From assembly GCA_016183065.1 (NCBI GenBank), contig JACPFF010000016.1, forward strand, positions 62,001-126,000: a stretch of DNA of 64,000 nucleotides, read 5' to 3'. Positions 24,023-32,900 of the stretch are shown here, one piece after another. The notes beneath the pieces are model-generated. The model made no database searches. It was not told where the DNA came from and saw nothing but the letters and a program-made list of their open reading frames with translations. A program made the position numbers and the translations under genes. Numbering within the stretch: the stretch's first letter is position 1; each line of letters begins with the position of its first letter. Source of the stretch: Deltaproteobacteria bacterium (lineage in GTDB: Bacteria > UBA10199 > GCA-002796325 > JACPFF01).

Positions 24023-24415
24023 ATGCAAACATTATCAGTGAGCAAGTCGTCCCTCTCCATGCTCCTCCTTCTTGGCCTGTTCAGCGCGGCGACCGCGCGG
24101 GGAGCGGGAGCCACCACGGCACCGCAAGGCGTCATCAATATTAATACCGCGACGGTCGAAGAGTTGATGCAGTTGCCGGGGATCGGCAAGGCGAAAGCGG
24201 AGGCCATTGTGACCGCGCGGACCGATACGAAATTCACCTCGGTGCAAGACCTGCAACGCGTGCGGGGTATTGGCAGCGCCCTGCTGCAACAATTGGAACC
24301 GTATGTGACCGTCAATGGTCCATCGACCCTTGCCACACCGGTCAAGCGACAAAAGTCGCCCAAGACCTCCTCCCTCGTGCCTCCTCGCACACCAACGGCA
24401 GCGGGCCTCGTCTAG
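24023..24415 (+). CDS. Exported ComEA-like helix-hairpin-helix DNA-binding protein
   Basis: A 130-residue protein with a cleavable-looking signal peptide (SLSMLLLLGLFSAATARG) followed by the ComEA-type double helix-hairpin-helix. The first half is INTATVEELMQLPGIGKAKA and the second 'FTSVQDLQRVRGIG' before LLQQLEPYV. Family members bind DNA in the periplasm for uptake during transformation, though many short ComEA-like proteins have unproven roles. I start at the ATG at 24023, behind GAAAGGA with good spacing. The C-terminus is a basic Pro/Ser-rich tail. Confidence 0.85.
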   Translation: MQTLSVSKSSLSMLLLLGLFSAATARGAGATTAPQGVININTATVEELMQLPGIGKAKAEAIVTARTDTKFTSVQDLQRVRGIGSALLQQLEPYVTVNGPSTLATPVKRQKSPKTSSLVPPRTPTAAGLV

Positions 24416-24436
24416 CCCACTGTCCCCCGCGAGGGT

Positions 24437-24471
24437 CGGTGCCTCCCCCAGGCACCGGCCCCCGATGGGGC
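24437..24471. terminator. Two adjacent GC hairpins after the ComEA-like gene
   Basis: CGGTGCC pairs with GGCACCG around a TCCCCCA loop, followed directly by GCCCC-CGAT-GGGGC. The position just past the stop codon suggests transcription termination, but there is no T-run, so an intrinsic terminator is not proven. Confidence 0.4.
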
Positions 24472-24525
24472 ATCTGCGCAGGCTATGACGTCCATGACTG
24501 GCCCGTGATGTCGGAGGGAAAAGAG

Positions 24526-24561
24526 TGGACGATGCCGTCTAAACATGTCTATAATAGACAT
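24526..24561 (+). promoter_or_regulatory. Toxin-antitoxin promoter with palindromic operator over the -10
   Basis: A perfect 17-bp palindrome, ATGTCTATAATAGACAT (24545-24561), contains a consensus TATAAT -10 (24550-24555). A partial -35 (TGGACG, 24526-24531) is 18 bp upstream. The predicted transcription start falls at or within a base or two of the antitoxin ATG at 24562, and no ribosome site is visible. The message may therefore be leaderless. A palindrome over the -10 fits autorepression by the antitoxin. Confidence 0.7.
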
Positions 24562-24852
24562 ATGAAAAAGGTCTCTATAGCCGAACTCAAGAACCGTCTG
24601 AGTCAATATCTTCGGTATGTCAAAGCGGGTGAGCCCGTTGTGATTATGGAACGCAACCAGCCCGTCGCACATATGATCCCTATTCCGCCACCCGGTAAAA
24701 ACCCTGATGAACGTCTCTCACGTCTCGAGGCAAGGGGGATCGTTCGTCGCGGACGTTCGGCGAGGCTTCGCGGATACCAATTCCCCGATGCGGATGGAGC
24801 GGAGAGCGGAGTGGTCGAGGCATTACGGCGCGAGCGTGAGACCGGACGATGA
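24562..24852 (+). CDS. Phd/YefM-family antitoxin
   Basis: A 96-residue protein with the classic N-terminal DNA-binding half of Phd/YefM antitoxins: MKKVSIAELKNRLSQYLRYV, then GEPVVIMERNQPVAHMIP. The C-terminal half is charged and probably wraps the toxin. The start at 24562 matches the family's N-terminus; the upstream in-frame ATG at 24532 would put the operator palindrome inside the gene. The stop overlaps the PIN toxin start (ATGA), as is usual for toxin-antitoxin operons. Confidence 0.9.
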   Translation: MKKVSIAELKNRLSQYLRYVKAGEPVVIMERNQPVAHMIPIPPPGKNPDERLSRLEARGIVRRGRSARLRGYQFPDADGAESGVVEALRRERETGR

Positions 24853-25313
24853 GGTTCTGGGACACCTCGGCGATTTTGCCCCTTCTCGTGACCGAGAAAG
24901 AATCTGTCTTGTGTCGCCGGCTGCTCGAAGACGATCCAGAGATGCTGGTCTGGGTGCTGACACCGACGGAAATCTACTCTGCCTGTTATCGAAAAGTCCG
25001 CGAGGGAATGCTTGGCGAAGACGTTATCAGTGATGTCCGATCACGCCTGATGGTCTTGGAGACCTGCTGGTCGACCGTGGTCTCCTTTGAGGTGGTCCAG
25101 GCCATCGCGACGCGGCTTTTGGCGGTGCATCCATTACGGGCGGCAGACGCGTTGCAATTGGCCGCCGCGCTGGTTGCTTTTGAAGAACGACCCATCGGGG
25201 CGGAATTTGTCTCCCTGGATGCCCGTCTGAACCACGCCGCGCAACGCGAAGGCTTTCAGATCCTGCCGGATGATCCGGCAAATCGGTCGGCGTCTCCCTG
25301 TGCCTGCAAGTAG
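24849..25313 (+). CDS. PIN-domain toxin (VapC type)
   Basis: A 154-residue PIN-domain ribonuclease, predicted to cleave RNA when free of its antitoxin. The acidic quartet is visible: Asp5 (MRFWDTSAI), Glu41 (LTPTEIYSA), Asp100 (RAADALQLAAA) and Asp124 (VSLDARL). The last dozen residues after 'FQILP' (Cys/Ala-rich) are unlike the family and overlap a possible antisense small gene. The toxin is coupled to the upstream Phd antitoxin by an ATGA overlap. Confidence 0.9.
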   Translation: MRFWDTSAILPLLVTEKESVLCRRLLEDDPEMLVWVLTPTEIYSACYRKVREGMLGEDVISDVRSRLMVLETCWSTVVSFEVVQAIATRLLAVHPLRAADALQLAAALVAFEERPIGAEFVSLDARLNHAAQREGFQILPDDPANRSASPCACK

Positions 25314-25447
25314 TACGTAATGATCTCGCGGTAGGGCATTTCGTAGCGGTCTGCGAGGCGCTTCAGGAGAAGAAAACTGCCAATGGCGAGTGCGCCATCG
25401 CCATCCGCGTCCGTAAAATGGAGTGCCGTGTTGGACGAATTGGTCCA
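25256..25447 (-). CDS. Possible small protein with an EF-hand-like loop
   Basis: Downstream of gpsA on the minus strand is an open frame of about 63 codons with the look of a real protein. It has an EF-hand-like 'FTDADGDGALAIGSF' followed by 'LLLKRLADRYEMPYREI'. No ATG, GTG or TTG begins it. The nearest ATG (25445, MDQFV) is in the neighbouring frame, so it is either a remnant, a frameshifted gene or an illusion. Its end overlaps the toxin's 3' end in antisense by about 58 bp. Confidence 0.3.
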   Translation of the reverse strand, partial: WTNSSNTALHFTDADGDGALAIGSFLLLKRLADRYEMPYREIITYYLQAQGDADRFAGSSGRI

Positions 25448-25460
25448 TATGGCGGCGCCG

Positions 25461-26477
25461 CTACCCCAGCAGACTGTGGAACTCTTCCTTGAGATCAAGG
25501 TGGACGAGGTCGAGGAGGGCGTGTGTGGGCGTCTTCCCCGTGTAGAGGATGTCGTGCACGGCGCTGCAGATTGGGGCAAAGACACCGGTCCGCTGGATGA
25601 GTAACTGGACCGCCTTGGTGGTTTCCACCCCTTCGGCGACCATCCGCATTTCTCGCATCACGTCGTGGCATGTTCGGCCACGGCCGATTTCGATCCCGAC
25701 ATGGCGATTGCGTGACAGGGCGCCGGTGCAGGTGAGGACCAGGTCGCCCAGGCCGGAGAGGCCGGCAAAGGTGAGTGGGTCGGCGCCGAGGGCCTTGCCG
25801 AGCTTGATCATCTCGTAGAGCCCGCGCGTAATGAGTGCGGCGCGTGTATTGTGACCGAGCCCCATCCCTTCGACCATGCCGGTGGCCAGGGCCATGACGT
25901 TTTTGAGGGCCCCGCCGAGTTCCACGCCGATCACGTCGCGATGGGTAAACGTCAGAAAATAGTCGGTGCGAAACATCTCTTGCACACGAGTCGTGGTCTG
26001 TGCATCCGTTCCCGCAATGACCACCGCCGTCGGTTGTCGTTCGGCGACCTCCTTGGCAAAGCTCGGCCCGGAGAGGACGCAGCACCGGGCATGCGCCGAT
26101 GCGGGCAAGAGCTCGGCAAGGATCTCCGACATGCGCATCCCCGTGCCGCATTCAATCCCCTTTGCGCAGCAGACAATGGTTGTGGTCGCGGTCAGATGCG
26201 GGAGAGACTGTTGCATGACTGCACGGACGTGCTGGCTTGGCATCACGAGAACCCACACCGTAGTATCCGCGAGTGCGGCTGCCAATTGCGATGTGGCGAC
26301 GATACCTGCCGGGAGTGTGATGTCGGAAAGATAGAGGGGATTTCTCTGCGTCCGTGTGATGGTCTCGGCCACTTCCGCTTCATAGGCCCAGAGCGTCACC
26401 CCATGGCCGCGTTCCGCGAGGACCTTGGCCAAGGCCGTGCCCCAACTCCCTGCACCGAGAATGGCAATCTGTTCCAT
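25461..26477 (-). CDS. gpsA: Glycerol-3-phosphate dehydrogenase [NAD(P)+]
   Basis: A 338-residue enzyme that reduces dihydroxyacetone phosphate to sn-glycerol 3-phosphate for phospholipid synthesis. It has the N-terminal dinucleotide fold GAGSWGTALA, 'CCAKGIE', 'LSGPSFAKEVA', the catalytic-lysine segment GGALKNVMALATGM, and 'GLSGLGDLVLTCTG'. The length is normal. The gene is divergent from the PilZ gene, with a 75-bp gap. Confidence 0.95.
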   Translation of the reverse strand: MEQIAILGAGSWGTALAKVLAERGHGVTLWAYEAEVAETITRTQRNPLYLSDITLPAGIVATSQLAAALADTTVWVLVMPSQHVRAVMQQSLPHLTATTTIVCCAKGIECGTGMRMSEILAELLPASAHARCCVLSGPSFAKEVAERQPTAVVIAGTDAQTTTRVQEMFRTDYFLTFTHRDVIGVELGGALKNVMALATGMVEGMGLGHNTRAALITRGLYEMIKLGKALGADPLTFAGLSGLGDLVLTCTGALSRNRHVGIEIGRGRTCHDVMREMRMVAEGVETTKAVQLLIQRTGVFAPICSAVHDILYTGKTPTHALLDLVHLDLKEEFHSLLG

Positions 26478-26551
26478 TGAGCGACCCCGTATCGCGAAGA
26501 TTTTGATAGCGCGCCCGCAACTTCTTCAGTAATGGGTCGATAGTGGGGATG

Positions 26552-26911
26552 ATGAACGAAGGCAAGCGTACAGGCGTTGTCGCAGAGCGTCGAACGCACG
26601 AGCGGCTCCCGGTCGCGCTCCCCGTGACGCTCCGGTATGAAGGGCGCCTCATCCCCGCCACGGCACTCAATGTGAGTTGTGGCGGCATGCTCCTCGATGC
26701 GTCGCTTGTCGGTTTTGTGCACGGATCCCCTGTGGAAGTGATCGTCGATCTCTCCGCCGTGGAACGTGACGTCTCGCTCCGCGGAACGATCGCCCGTGCC
26801 GAGATTCTCGATCACGTGACGCGCGTCGGGATCCGCTTTACGAACCTCTTTGCCGTGGGTCACGATGCCTTGACCCGCTATCTTGGCCGCAAAAAAAGAC
26901 GGGACCATTGA
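26552..26911 (+). CDS. PilZ-domain protein (c-di-GMP receptor)
   Basis: A single-domain protein of about 119 residues. It carries the PilZ signature: an N-terminal Arg-rich switch (ERRTHERLPV) followed by the 'NVSCGGML' variant of the (D/N)xSxxG motif, so c-di-GMP binding is likely. GTG at 26543 and ATG at 26549 are alternative starts a few codons upstream. It precedes the nuo genes by 33 bp. Confidence 0.8.
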   Translation: MNEGKRTGVVAERRTHERLPVALPVTLRYEGRLIPATALNVSCGGMLLDASLVGFVHGSPVEVIVDLSAVERDVSLRGTIARAEILDHVTRVGIRFTNLFAVGHDALTRYLGRKKRRDH

Positions 26912-26944
26912 CATCGCAGCTCTTTTGAGTGAAGTCCTCGTCAC

Positions 26945-27319
26945 ATGGACCAGAGTTATTTTGCCGTCGGTGTCCTTTTTTGCTTCGCGCTCCTGCTCGG
27001 CGGCGGGTTTCTCGGTCTTTCGGCGCTCCTGGGGACCAAGCGTCGCACGAAAACCAAACTCATGCCCTATGAGTGTGGCGTGGATCAGGCCTCGAATCCG
27101 CGTCATCGATACTCGGTCCACTTTTTTCTCACGGCCATGCTCTTCCTCCTCTTCGATGTGGAAGTGACCTTTCTCATTCCGTGGGCCGTCCTCTTTCAGG
27201 ACTTCACATCGATGGGATTGGGACGCTTTATTCTGGTGGAAGGATTGGTGTTTATCGGTATCCTCGGCCTCGGACTGATCTATGTCTGGCGACGCGGGGC
27301 CTTGGAGTGGGAACACTAA
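26945..27319 (+). CDS. nuoA: NADH-quinone oxidoreductase subunit A
   Basis: A 124-residue membrane subunit of complex I with three hydrophobic helices. Family marks are '[23 protein letters not shown]', whose Cys lies in the switch-prone loop at the quinone site, and the acidic '[14 protein letters not shown]'. Its TAA shares an A with the ATG of nuoB. Confidence 0.95.
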   Translation: MDQSYFAVGVLFCFALLLGGGFLGLSALLGTKRRTKTKLMPYECGVDQASNPRHRYSVHFFLTAMLFLLFDVEVTFLIPWAVLFQDFTSMGLGRFILVEGLVFIGILGLGLIYVWRRGALEWEH

Positions 27320-27819
27320 TGGCACTGCAACAGGTCATGCCGGAGGGATTCTTCGCGACGAAACTCTCCCATGTCTTGAGCTGGGGACGGAAATATTCCC
27401 TCTGGCCCATGCCGTTCGGGACCGCCTGCTGTGCCATTGAATTCATGGGGGTGGTGTCGTCCCGTTTCGATATCTCACGCTTTGGCGCCGAACTCGTCCG
27501 GTTTAGTCCGCGACAGGCCGACCTCATGATGGTCATGGGAACCATCTCGTACAAGATGGCGCCGATCCTCAAACGCATCTGGGACCAGATGTGCGAGCCG
27601 AAGTGGTGCATTGCGATGGGTGCGTGTGCCTCGTCGGGGGGATTCTACAACAACTACGCCACCCTCCAGGGAATCGATGAAATCATTCCGGTCGATGTCT
27701 ATATTCCCGGCTGTCCGCCAAGGCCGGAACAGATCATCCATGCGATTGTGAAACTGCAGGAGAAGATCGCGGGAGAGGGAAAGGCGTTTCCGATTCCTCC
27801 CCAGGTTATCAACGGTTAG
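27319..27819 (+). CDS. nuoB: NADH-quinone oxidoreductase subunit B
   Basis: A 166-residue peripheral-arm subunit that holds cluster N2. The tandem cysteines of [10 protein letters not shown] (Cys37 and Cys38), the GACASSGG cysteine and the [11 protein letters not shown] cysteine make up the usual ligand set. The start ATG overlaps the nuoA stop, and nuoCD begins 9 bp downstream. Confidence 0.96.
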   Translation: MALQQVMPEGFFATKLSHVLSWGRKYSLWPMPFGTACCAIEFMGVVSSRFDISRFGAELVRFSPRQADLMMVMGTISYKMAPILKRIWDQMCEPKWCIAMGACASSGGFYNNYATLQGIDEIIPVDVYIPGCPPRPEQIIHAIVKLQEKIAGEGKAFPIPPQVING

Positions 27820-27827
27820 AGTCCATT

Positions 27828-29525
27828 ATGGCCCAGCAAATCGTCGCGAAGATTGTGGCACAATTTCCTGAAGAGGTCCTTGCGACAGAGGCATTCCGCG
27901 GAGACGAAACACTCGTCGTGCACCGCGACCGCGCGCACCAGCTCTGCCAGTGGCTCAAAGAGACGCCGACGCTCGACTTCAACATGCTCATGGACCTCTG
28001 TGGGGTCGATTATCCGGAACGTGCCGAACGATTCGATGTGGTCTATCATCTCTACTCGACCAGGCATCATCATCGCTTGCGCCTGAAGGTGCGCGTGGGT
28101 GGTGAAGAGCCGACGGTCGAGTCGGTGACCGATATCTGGGCGGGGGCGAACTGGTATGAACGGGAGTGCTTCGACCTCTTCGGGGTCCGGTTTCGTGGAC
28201 ATCCGCATCTCACGCGGATTCTGACGTTCCCGGAATTTGAGGGGCATCCGCTCCGCAAAGACTATCCCATCGATCGCCGGCCACAGATCCCCACGCCCGA
28301 CAGCCTGTCGGATCGTGTGGTGCCACGCGGGGCAGGCCAGACGCCGGACGATCTGCTCCATCACCGGCAGATGCTCCTCAACATGGGACCCTCGCATCCG
28401 ACCATGCACGGGACGCTGCGCGTGTTGCTCACGCTCGATGGCGAGCAGATCATCGGTGCGGAGCCGGAGATCGGCTATCTCCACCGCTGTTTCGAGAAGG
28501 AATCCGAGGACCATACCTACACGCAGATCATCCCCTACACCGACCGCCTCAACTATGTGTCGCCGCTCATGAATAATGTCGGTTTTGCCATGGCGGTCGA
28601 GAAGCTGATGGGGATCGAGGTGCCGCCGCGTGCACAATATATCCGGGTCATCATTGCCGAGCTGTCGCGCATCATGGATCACATGGTCTGTATTGGGACG
28701 AATCTCGTCGATCTGGGGGCGCTGACCAATTTCTGGTACTTTTTCAACGTCCGCGAAATGATGTACGTCTGGGTCGAGGCCCTCACCGGCGCCCGTTTGA
28801 CCAACACGTATACGCGCATCGGGGGTGTGGCGCGGGACCTCCCCGAGGGATTCATTGGCGGCGTGCGCAAGAACCTCAGGGAGTATGCCAAGGCCGTGGC
28901 CGATGTGCGCGGCTTGATCGCCAAAAACCGGATCTATCTCGATCGGACGCGCGACGTCGGCGTCATCTCACGTGAAGACGCGATTGCGTATGGTTTCACA
29001 GGCCCATCTCTGCGGGCGACCGGCGAACCCTACGACGTGCGCAAGGTCCATCCGTATCTCTGTTACGACGAGTTCGATTTCGATATTCCGGTCGGTGCGG
29101 TCGGCGACAGCTATGACCGCATCGAAGTCCGTTTTGAAGAGATGCGGCAGTCACAACGGATCATTGAGCAGGCCCTGGCGAAGATCCCCGAGGGACCGAT
29201 CATCAATCCGCAGGGCCAGACGGCATTGCCCCCCAAACACGAGGTCTATAACAGCATTGAGGGCCTGATCCGGCACTTCGAGATCATCATGTTCGGCATC
29301 AAACCGCCGCCCGGCGAGGTCTATGGTTTCACCGAGGCGGCCAATGGCGAACTCGGATTCTACATTGTCAGCGACGGGAGCGGCAAACCGTACCGGATCA
29401 AGGTGCGCCCCCCCTGTTTTGCCATCTATCAGGCCTACCCGCTCCTCATCCAGAATCGACTGCTTGCCGATGCCATCGCCGTGCTCGGCAACCTCAACAT
29501 TGTCGCAGGCGAGCTCGATCGGTAA
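27828..29525 (+). CDS. nuoCD: NADH-quinone oxidoreductase fused subunits C/D
   Basis: A 565-residue fusion. Residues ~1-175 are the 30-kDa NuoC subunit (WYERECFDLFGVRF, then HPHLTRIL and LRKDYP). Residues ~185-565 are the 49-kDa NuoD subunit (NMGPSHPTMHGTLR, 'RIGGVARDLP', C-terminal 'NIVAGELDR'). The nuo run ends here: no nuoE-N follows, and the next gene is an unrelated nucleotidyltransferase. The rest of complex I must therefore be elsewhere. Confidence 0.96.
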   Translation: MAQQIVAKIVAQFPEEVLATEAFRGDETLVVHRDRAHQLCQWLKETPTLDFNMLMDLCGVDYPERAERFDVVYHLYSTRHHHRLRLKVRVGGEEPTVESVTDIWAGANWYERECFDLFGVRFRGHPHLTRILTFPEFEGHPLRKDYPIDRRPQIPTPDSLSDRVVPRGAGQTPDDLLHHRQMLLNMGPSHPTMHGTLRVLLTLDGEQIIGAEPEIGYLHRCFEKESEDHTYTQIIPYTDRLNYVSPLMNNVGFAMAVEKLMGIEVPPRAQYIRVIIAELSRIMDHMVCIGTNLVDLGALTNFWYFFNVREMMYVWVEALTGARLTNTYTRIGGVARDLPEGFIGGVRKNLREYAKAVADVRGLIAKNRIYLDRTRDVGVISREDAIAYGFTGPSLRATGEPYDVRKVHPYLCYDEFDFDIPVGAVGDSYDRIEVRFEEMRQSQRIIEQALAKIPEGPIINPQGQTALPPKHEVYNSIEGLIRHFEIIMFGIKPPPGEVYGFTEAANGELGFYIVSDGSGKPYRIKVRPPCFAIYQAYPLLIQNRLLADAIAVLGNLNIVAGELDR

Positions 29526-29616
29526 TTTTTTTTCGTGATCGATTGGTGATGCACCAGTCCTGATCCACGCCGATTCTGATATTGCGATGTTTCTGAGAGG
29601 GCGCTACGCTGAATAT

Positions 29617-29937
29617 ATGATCAAAGAGACGCTCGAACAAGAGATTGCCCACATTACTCGACAAATTGTCGAAAAATTTCATCCAGAAAAGATCATCCTT
29701 TTTGGCAGTGCGGCAAGGAGAGATGCCACACATGTGCATGATCTCGATTTTCTCATTATCAAGCGGGACCTTCCAAATAATGGAGGGGGGCGTGCGCGAC
29801 GTGTGCGGAAAGCCATTGTCAAACGGGTTGCAGCGGATTTTCTGGTATATCGTCCGGAAGAAATCCAGGAGCGAACCCGCCTCGGAGACCCATTCGTCCT
29901 CTCCATTTTACGGCATGGTCGGGTACTGCATGGCTGA
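29617..29937 (+). CDS. MNT-type nucleotidyltransferase domain protein
   Basis: A 106-residue minimal nucleotidyltransferase. The active-site pattern GSAARRDATHVHDLDFLI matches the G-S-x(n)-D-x-D arrangement of the family. Such proteins usually pair with a HEPN partner as antitoxin. Here the stop overlaps an ATG that opens a frame of only 26 codons (MADSDSHRRR...), which could be the remnant of a lost HEPN gene. The ATG at 29587 is an alternative start. The surrounding DNA is less GC-rich than its neighbours, hinting at transfer. Confidence 0.75.
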   Translation: MIKETLEQEIAHITRQIVEKFHPEKIILFGSAARRDATHVHDLDFLIIKRDLPNNGGGRARRVRKAIVKRVAADFLVYRPEEIQERTRLGDPFVLSILRHGRVLHG

Positions 29938-30102
29938 TTCGGACAGCCATCGAAGACGTATTACGGGAGAGAAGATAGGGACGTTAACCACCAATATATC
30001 ATGTGAAATCTGACTATTCGGACGTTCTGTATTTCTGGTGTCAACCTCCTTTACACAACCTTTTCGGCCATTTGCCGATAATGCTTCTGAGAGGACATGG
30101 GC

Positions 30103-31389
30103 ATGCCAAGGCTCTCAGTACAGCACGGCCGCACGCCTGTTCGGTACGATCAGCTGCGGACGCCGGCTTTCCGGACCACTCGCCTCGAGTGTCTTACCCA
30201 CGATCTTGGCCGATTGGTGGGGCGAGGTTCCGCAGGACCGGTGCCGCTTCCCCGGTGGCCGGCCTGTGCCGGTTCCATGGAATGCCATCAACTCGGGACC
30301 CCGCAAGTCGGGTTTGCACCGCACCCGCATCTGCTCGATGTCATGCGCGAGCCGCACGCTGTCTTGATGCCGCCAGCGGATCGCCATGTGCACCTCGATT
30401 TTGAGGCCGGACGGGGGGCATATGCCACAGCGCTGGCCCGTACGAACCCGGAGAAACACTTTGTGGCGATCGACGATGGCGGGCTTGTCTTTCCTGTCTC
30501 CGATGATGCAACAGCGGTCGAACGGGGCCGCTATACGATTCCACGGCTGCGCCGGCATATCGGGTGGACGGGTACGGAAACGTTACACTATCACAAGCCG
30601 GACAAGGCATGGACCGCCGCGCTGCAACGGGAAATCACGCGACTTGACGATGTGAAACGAATATGCTCCAGCGACTATCGGCCTCGTGAATGGTTGGGGT
30701 TTTGGCGTTCAATGCTGCATCACCAGTTACAGTTAGGGGATTGCGAGCTTCAGTGGGGAAAGATTGCGTATGACGGTTATGGTCGGAGACTTCAAGAGCA
30801 GTATCCTCGTTGGCTGCGCGGTTTGCGGGCCTATTGTACAGAGAGCGCGACCGCCGCACTGATCGATGACATCGAGCGTGTCTGTCAGGGATGCGTACAA
30901 CAAAGCAACACGAGAGCTTCGATACACCACGCCGATCTGCTCGCCGCACTCTTGGTGCTTTCCGGCCTCTTTCTCCATTTTCAGCCAGACGATAGTGCGC
31001 AAGCATTGCCGGGCAATCTCTCTGTCATCCGTGCCCCGACTGCCCTCGAAACAGAGTTTGGTCACACCGGCATTCCGCTCCCAGGTGCCTCGGTGGATAC
31101 GATCAGTTGGATCGGACCCTTTGGGCATCACGATGACATGGATCCGATCCTAGGCGAGTTCGCGCGTATCCTGCGGACGGACTGGCTCTTTTGTGATGTG
31201 GCGGTCTTGCCGCTCTATGCCCATGTCGATGTGGTGCCAGACTTGGAGGAGCGTCTTGCAGCACGGCTCGGCGCAGAGGTCACGATGAGCTGGGTCAGCA
31301 CGGCCAACTATCCCGGGCTCTTTTCGGAGCACTCGGGGGAAGCACAACATCAGTTGTATCATTGCACGCGTATGAAGAGGAGCGGATGA
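30103..31389 (+). CDS. Unknown protein with a methyltransferase-like motif
   Basis: A 428-residue protein I do not recognise. Residues around 'HVHLDFEAGRGAYATALART' followed by 'HFVAIDD' look like motifs I and II of a Rossmann S-adenosylmethionine methyltransferase. The C-terminal part ('SVDTISWIGPFGHHDDMDPIL', 'FARILRTDWLFCDVAVLPLY') fits the later strands of that fold, with a large helical insertion between. I prefer the ATG at 30103, seven bases after GAGAGGA, over that at 30097. It is coupled to the next gene by an ATGA overlap. Confidence 0.6.
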   Translation: MPRLSVQHGRTPVRYDQLRTPAFRTTRLECLTHDLGRLVGRGSAGPVPLPRWPACAGSMECHQLGTPQVGFAPHPHLLDVMREPHAVLMPPADRHVHLDFEAGRGAYATALARTNPEKHFVAIDDGGLVFPVSDDATAVERGRYTIPRLRRHIGWTGTETLHYHKPDKAWTAALQREITRLDDVKRICSSDYRPREWLGFWRSMLHHQLQLGDCELQWGKIAYDGYGRRLQEQYPRWLRGLRAYCTESATAALIDDIERVCQGCVQQSNTRASIHHADLLAALLVLSGLFLHFQPDDSAQALPGNLSVIRAPTALETEFGHTGIPLPGASVDTISWIGPFGHHDDMDPILGEFARILRTDWLFCDVAVLPLYAHVDVVPDLEERLAARLGAEVTMSWVSTANYPGLFSEHSGEAQHQLYHCTRMKRSG

Positions 31390-32894
31390 TTGGCATGAGC
31401 GGGTCCGTATTCTCATCGGTCCAATGGTTAACCGGGACGCGCCCGAGGATCCCGGCATTGCAGACCACGAGGCAGGCATTGCGACCGGTGGCGCCATGGA
31501 TCGTGCAGCACTTCCCCGCGCAGACACGAAGCGCATTTGAGACCTGGCGGGGTCGGAACGCCCCGGGAGAGACCTTGGAAAGCGCGCTTGGCGGCTGGCT
31601 GCACCGGCAGCCTGCGGTCACATCACACTTACCCTTTGCCACGGAATCCTACCGACTCCATGCAGTGCCATTCCGGGACACCCGGGTCGCCGGTGCGCGA
31701 CTCTTCCTGGGCTACGTCCCTCCGACGGAGATCTTTGGAAAGCCGCGCACCGCGCCGATGCTGGAGAGCATACACAACTTTTTCTATGCCATCGAAGGGT
31801 ATTATGTGCTCTGTGGGTTTCCGTCTCCCACGGAACGCAACGATTTTGTCCGGGCGTTCGAGCACAAGACACTCCCCCCCGGGGCGACGTTTCTCCGTCC
31901 GAGTGGCATTCACTTTTTTTCCGGTGGATGGGCCCATGCCGGGGAGATGGTCTGTGATGGGGCGACATGGTCTCTCGCACTCCTCACGCCGCAGGCCTTT
32001 GCGTTCTTTCTTCCGGCGACGCGATATGAAGAGATTGCACCGGCGCAGTTGTATCGCCCAGGGGCGATATCGGAAACAACCGCCAATGGAACGACCTATG
32101 TCTTTCATCCGGTATTGGGGTTCATTGGTTATGAACAACGGGGACATTGCTACCGTCTCTGCCGAGATCCTGACCAGACACCTGGCGCGACCGTGGCGTC
32201 GCATGTGGAGATCTTGCGGCGTCAGCTTGATCCGTACGGCCTGGGACTGACGGTCGATCGACCTCTCGCGACCCAGTTTGTGACCGCCCGTAGCATACTC
32301 GATGAAGCGCTCCATTCGATCGGCGTTTCAACCGTGCGATCGGAGGGAGGGAGGAGCGCCCAGGACATGGCGGCCTTGGTGAGAGAGATCAACCTACGCC
32401 TTGTCAGGGTCCGTCGTGCGGCTGCAGCTCATACGGGAGGATCGACCATGGTCCAGGCCCTGCAATTGGTCCATGCCGGGATCGATGCGTGGCGCCGTGT
32501 GGCCGATGGGACGCCCCGACAGCAGCACCTGCGATTCATCTGGCTCCGTGACGCGGAATCCCTCGAGACCGGATTTGTGGCGAGCCGGGATGAGACATTC
32601 CTCCACTATCAATTGGCGTTGATGGCCCTCGGGCCCGATGCCCTCCCGGATGCGCTCGCTGTCGGTGCGGCAGCCCTGCTGTTGCAACAACTGCGGGGCG
32701 GGGCCTTGGTGCTCGACTATGATACAACCGGTCTGTTGCGTGACGTCCAACTGGTTGACACCCAGATGCTCTTTCCGGGACGTCCGCCATTTTCCGAGGG
32801 TGGTGAAGGGCTCCAGCGGATTGTGATGACCGCCGAGGAGCGCGCAGAGCTCCTCCGCCGCGTGCGGTGCCAGATTCACGAGCGGAGATGTTGA
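31386..32894 (+). CDS. Unknown protein, coupled to the methyltransferase-like gene
   Basis: A 502-residue soluble protein without motifs I can name and with no signal peptide or membrane helices. Stretches such as 'ESIHNFFYAIEGYYVLCGFP' and 'GIHFFSGGWAHAGEMV' look conserved in style. The C-terminal third is helix-rich. Its start overlaps the stop of the preceding gene (ATGA), so the pair probably works together. It converges with queA, six bases away. Confidence 0.6.
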   Translation: MIGMSGSVFSSVQWLTGTRPRIPALQTTRQALRPVAPWIVQHFPAQTRSAFETWRGRNAPGETLESALGGWLHRQPAVTSHLPFATESYRLHAVPFRDTRVAGARLFLGYVPPTEIFGKPRTAPMLESIHNFFYAIEGYYVLCGFPSPTERNDFVRAFEHKTLPPGATFLRPSGIHFFSGGWAHAGEMVCDGATWSLALLTPQAFAFFLPATRYEEIAPAQLYRPGAISETTANGTTYVFHPVLGFIGYEQRGHCYRLCRDPDQTPGATVASHVEILRRQLDPYGLGLTVDRPLATQFVTARSILDEALHSIGVSTVRSEGGRSAQDMAALVREINLRLVRVRRAAAAHTGGSTMVQALQLVHAGIDAWRRVADGTPRQQHLRFIWLRDAESLETGFVASRDETFLHYQLALMALGPDALPDALAVGAAALLLQQLRGGALVLDYDTTGLLRDVQLVDTQMLFPGRPPFSEGGEGLQRIVMTAEERAELLRRVRCQIHERRC

Positions 32895-32900
32895 GACCAG

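Noticed and set aside
29938-30102. Frame opening at the nucleotidyltransferase stop (MADSDSHRRR) as an intact HEPN toxin
   Set aside because: Only 26 codons before a stop; at most a remnant.
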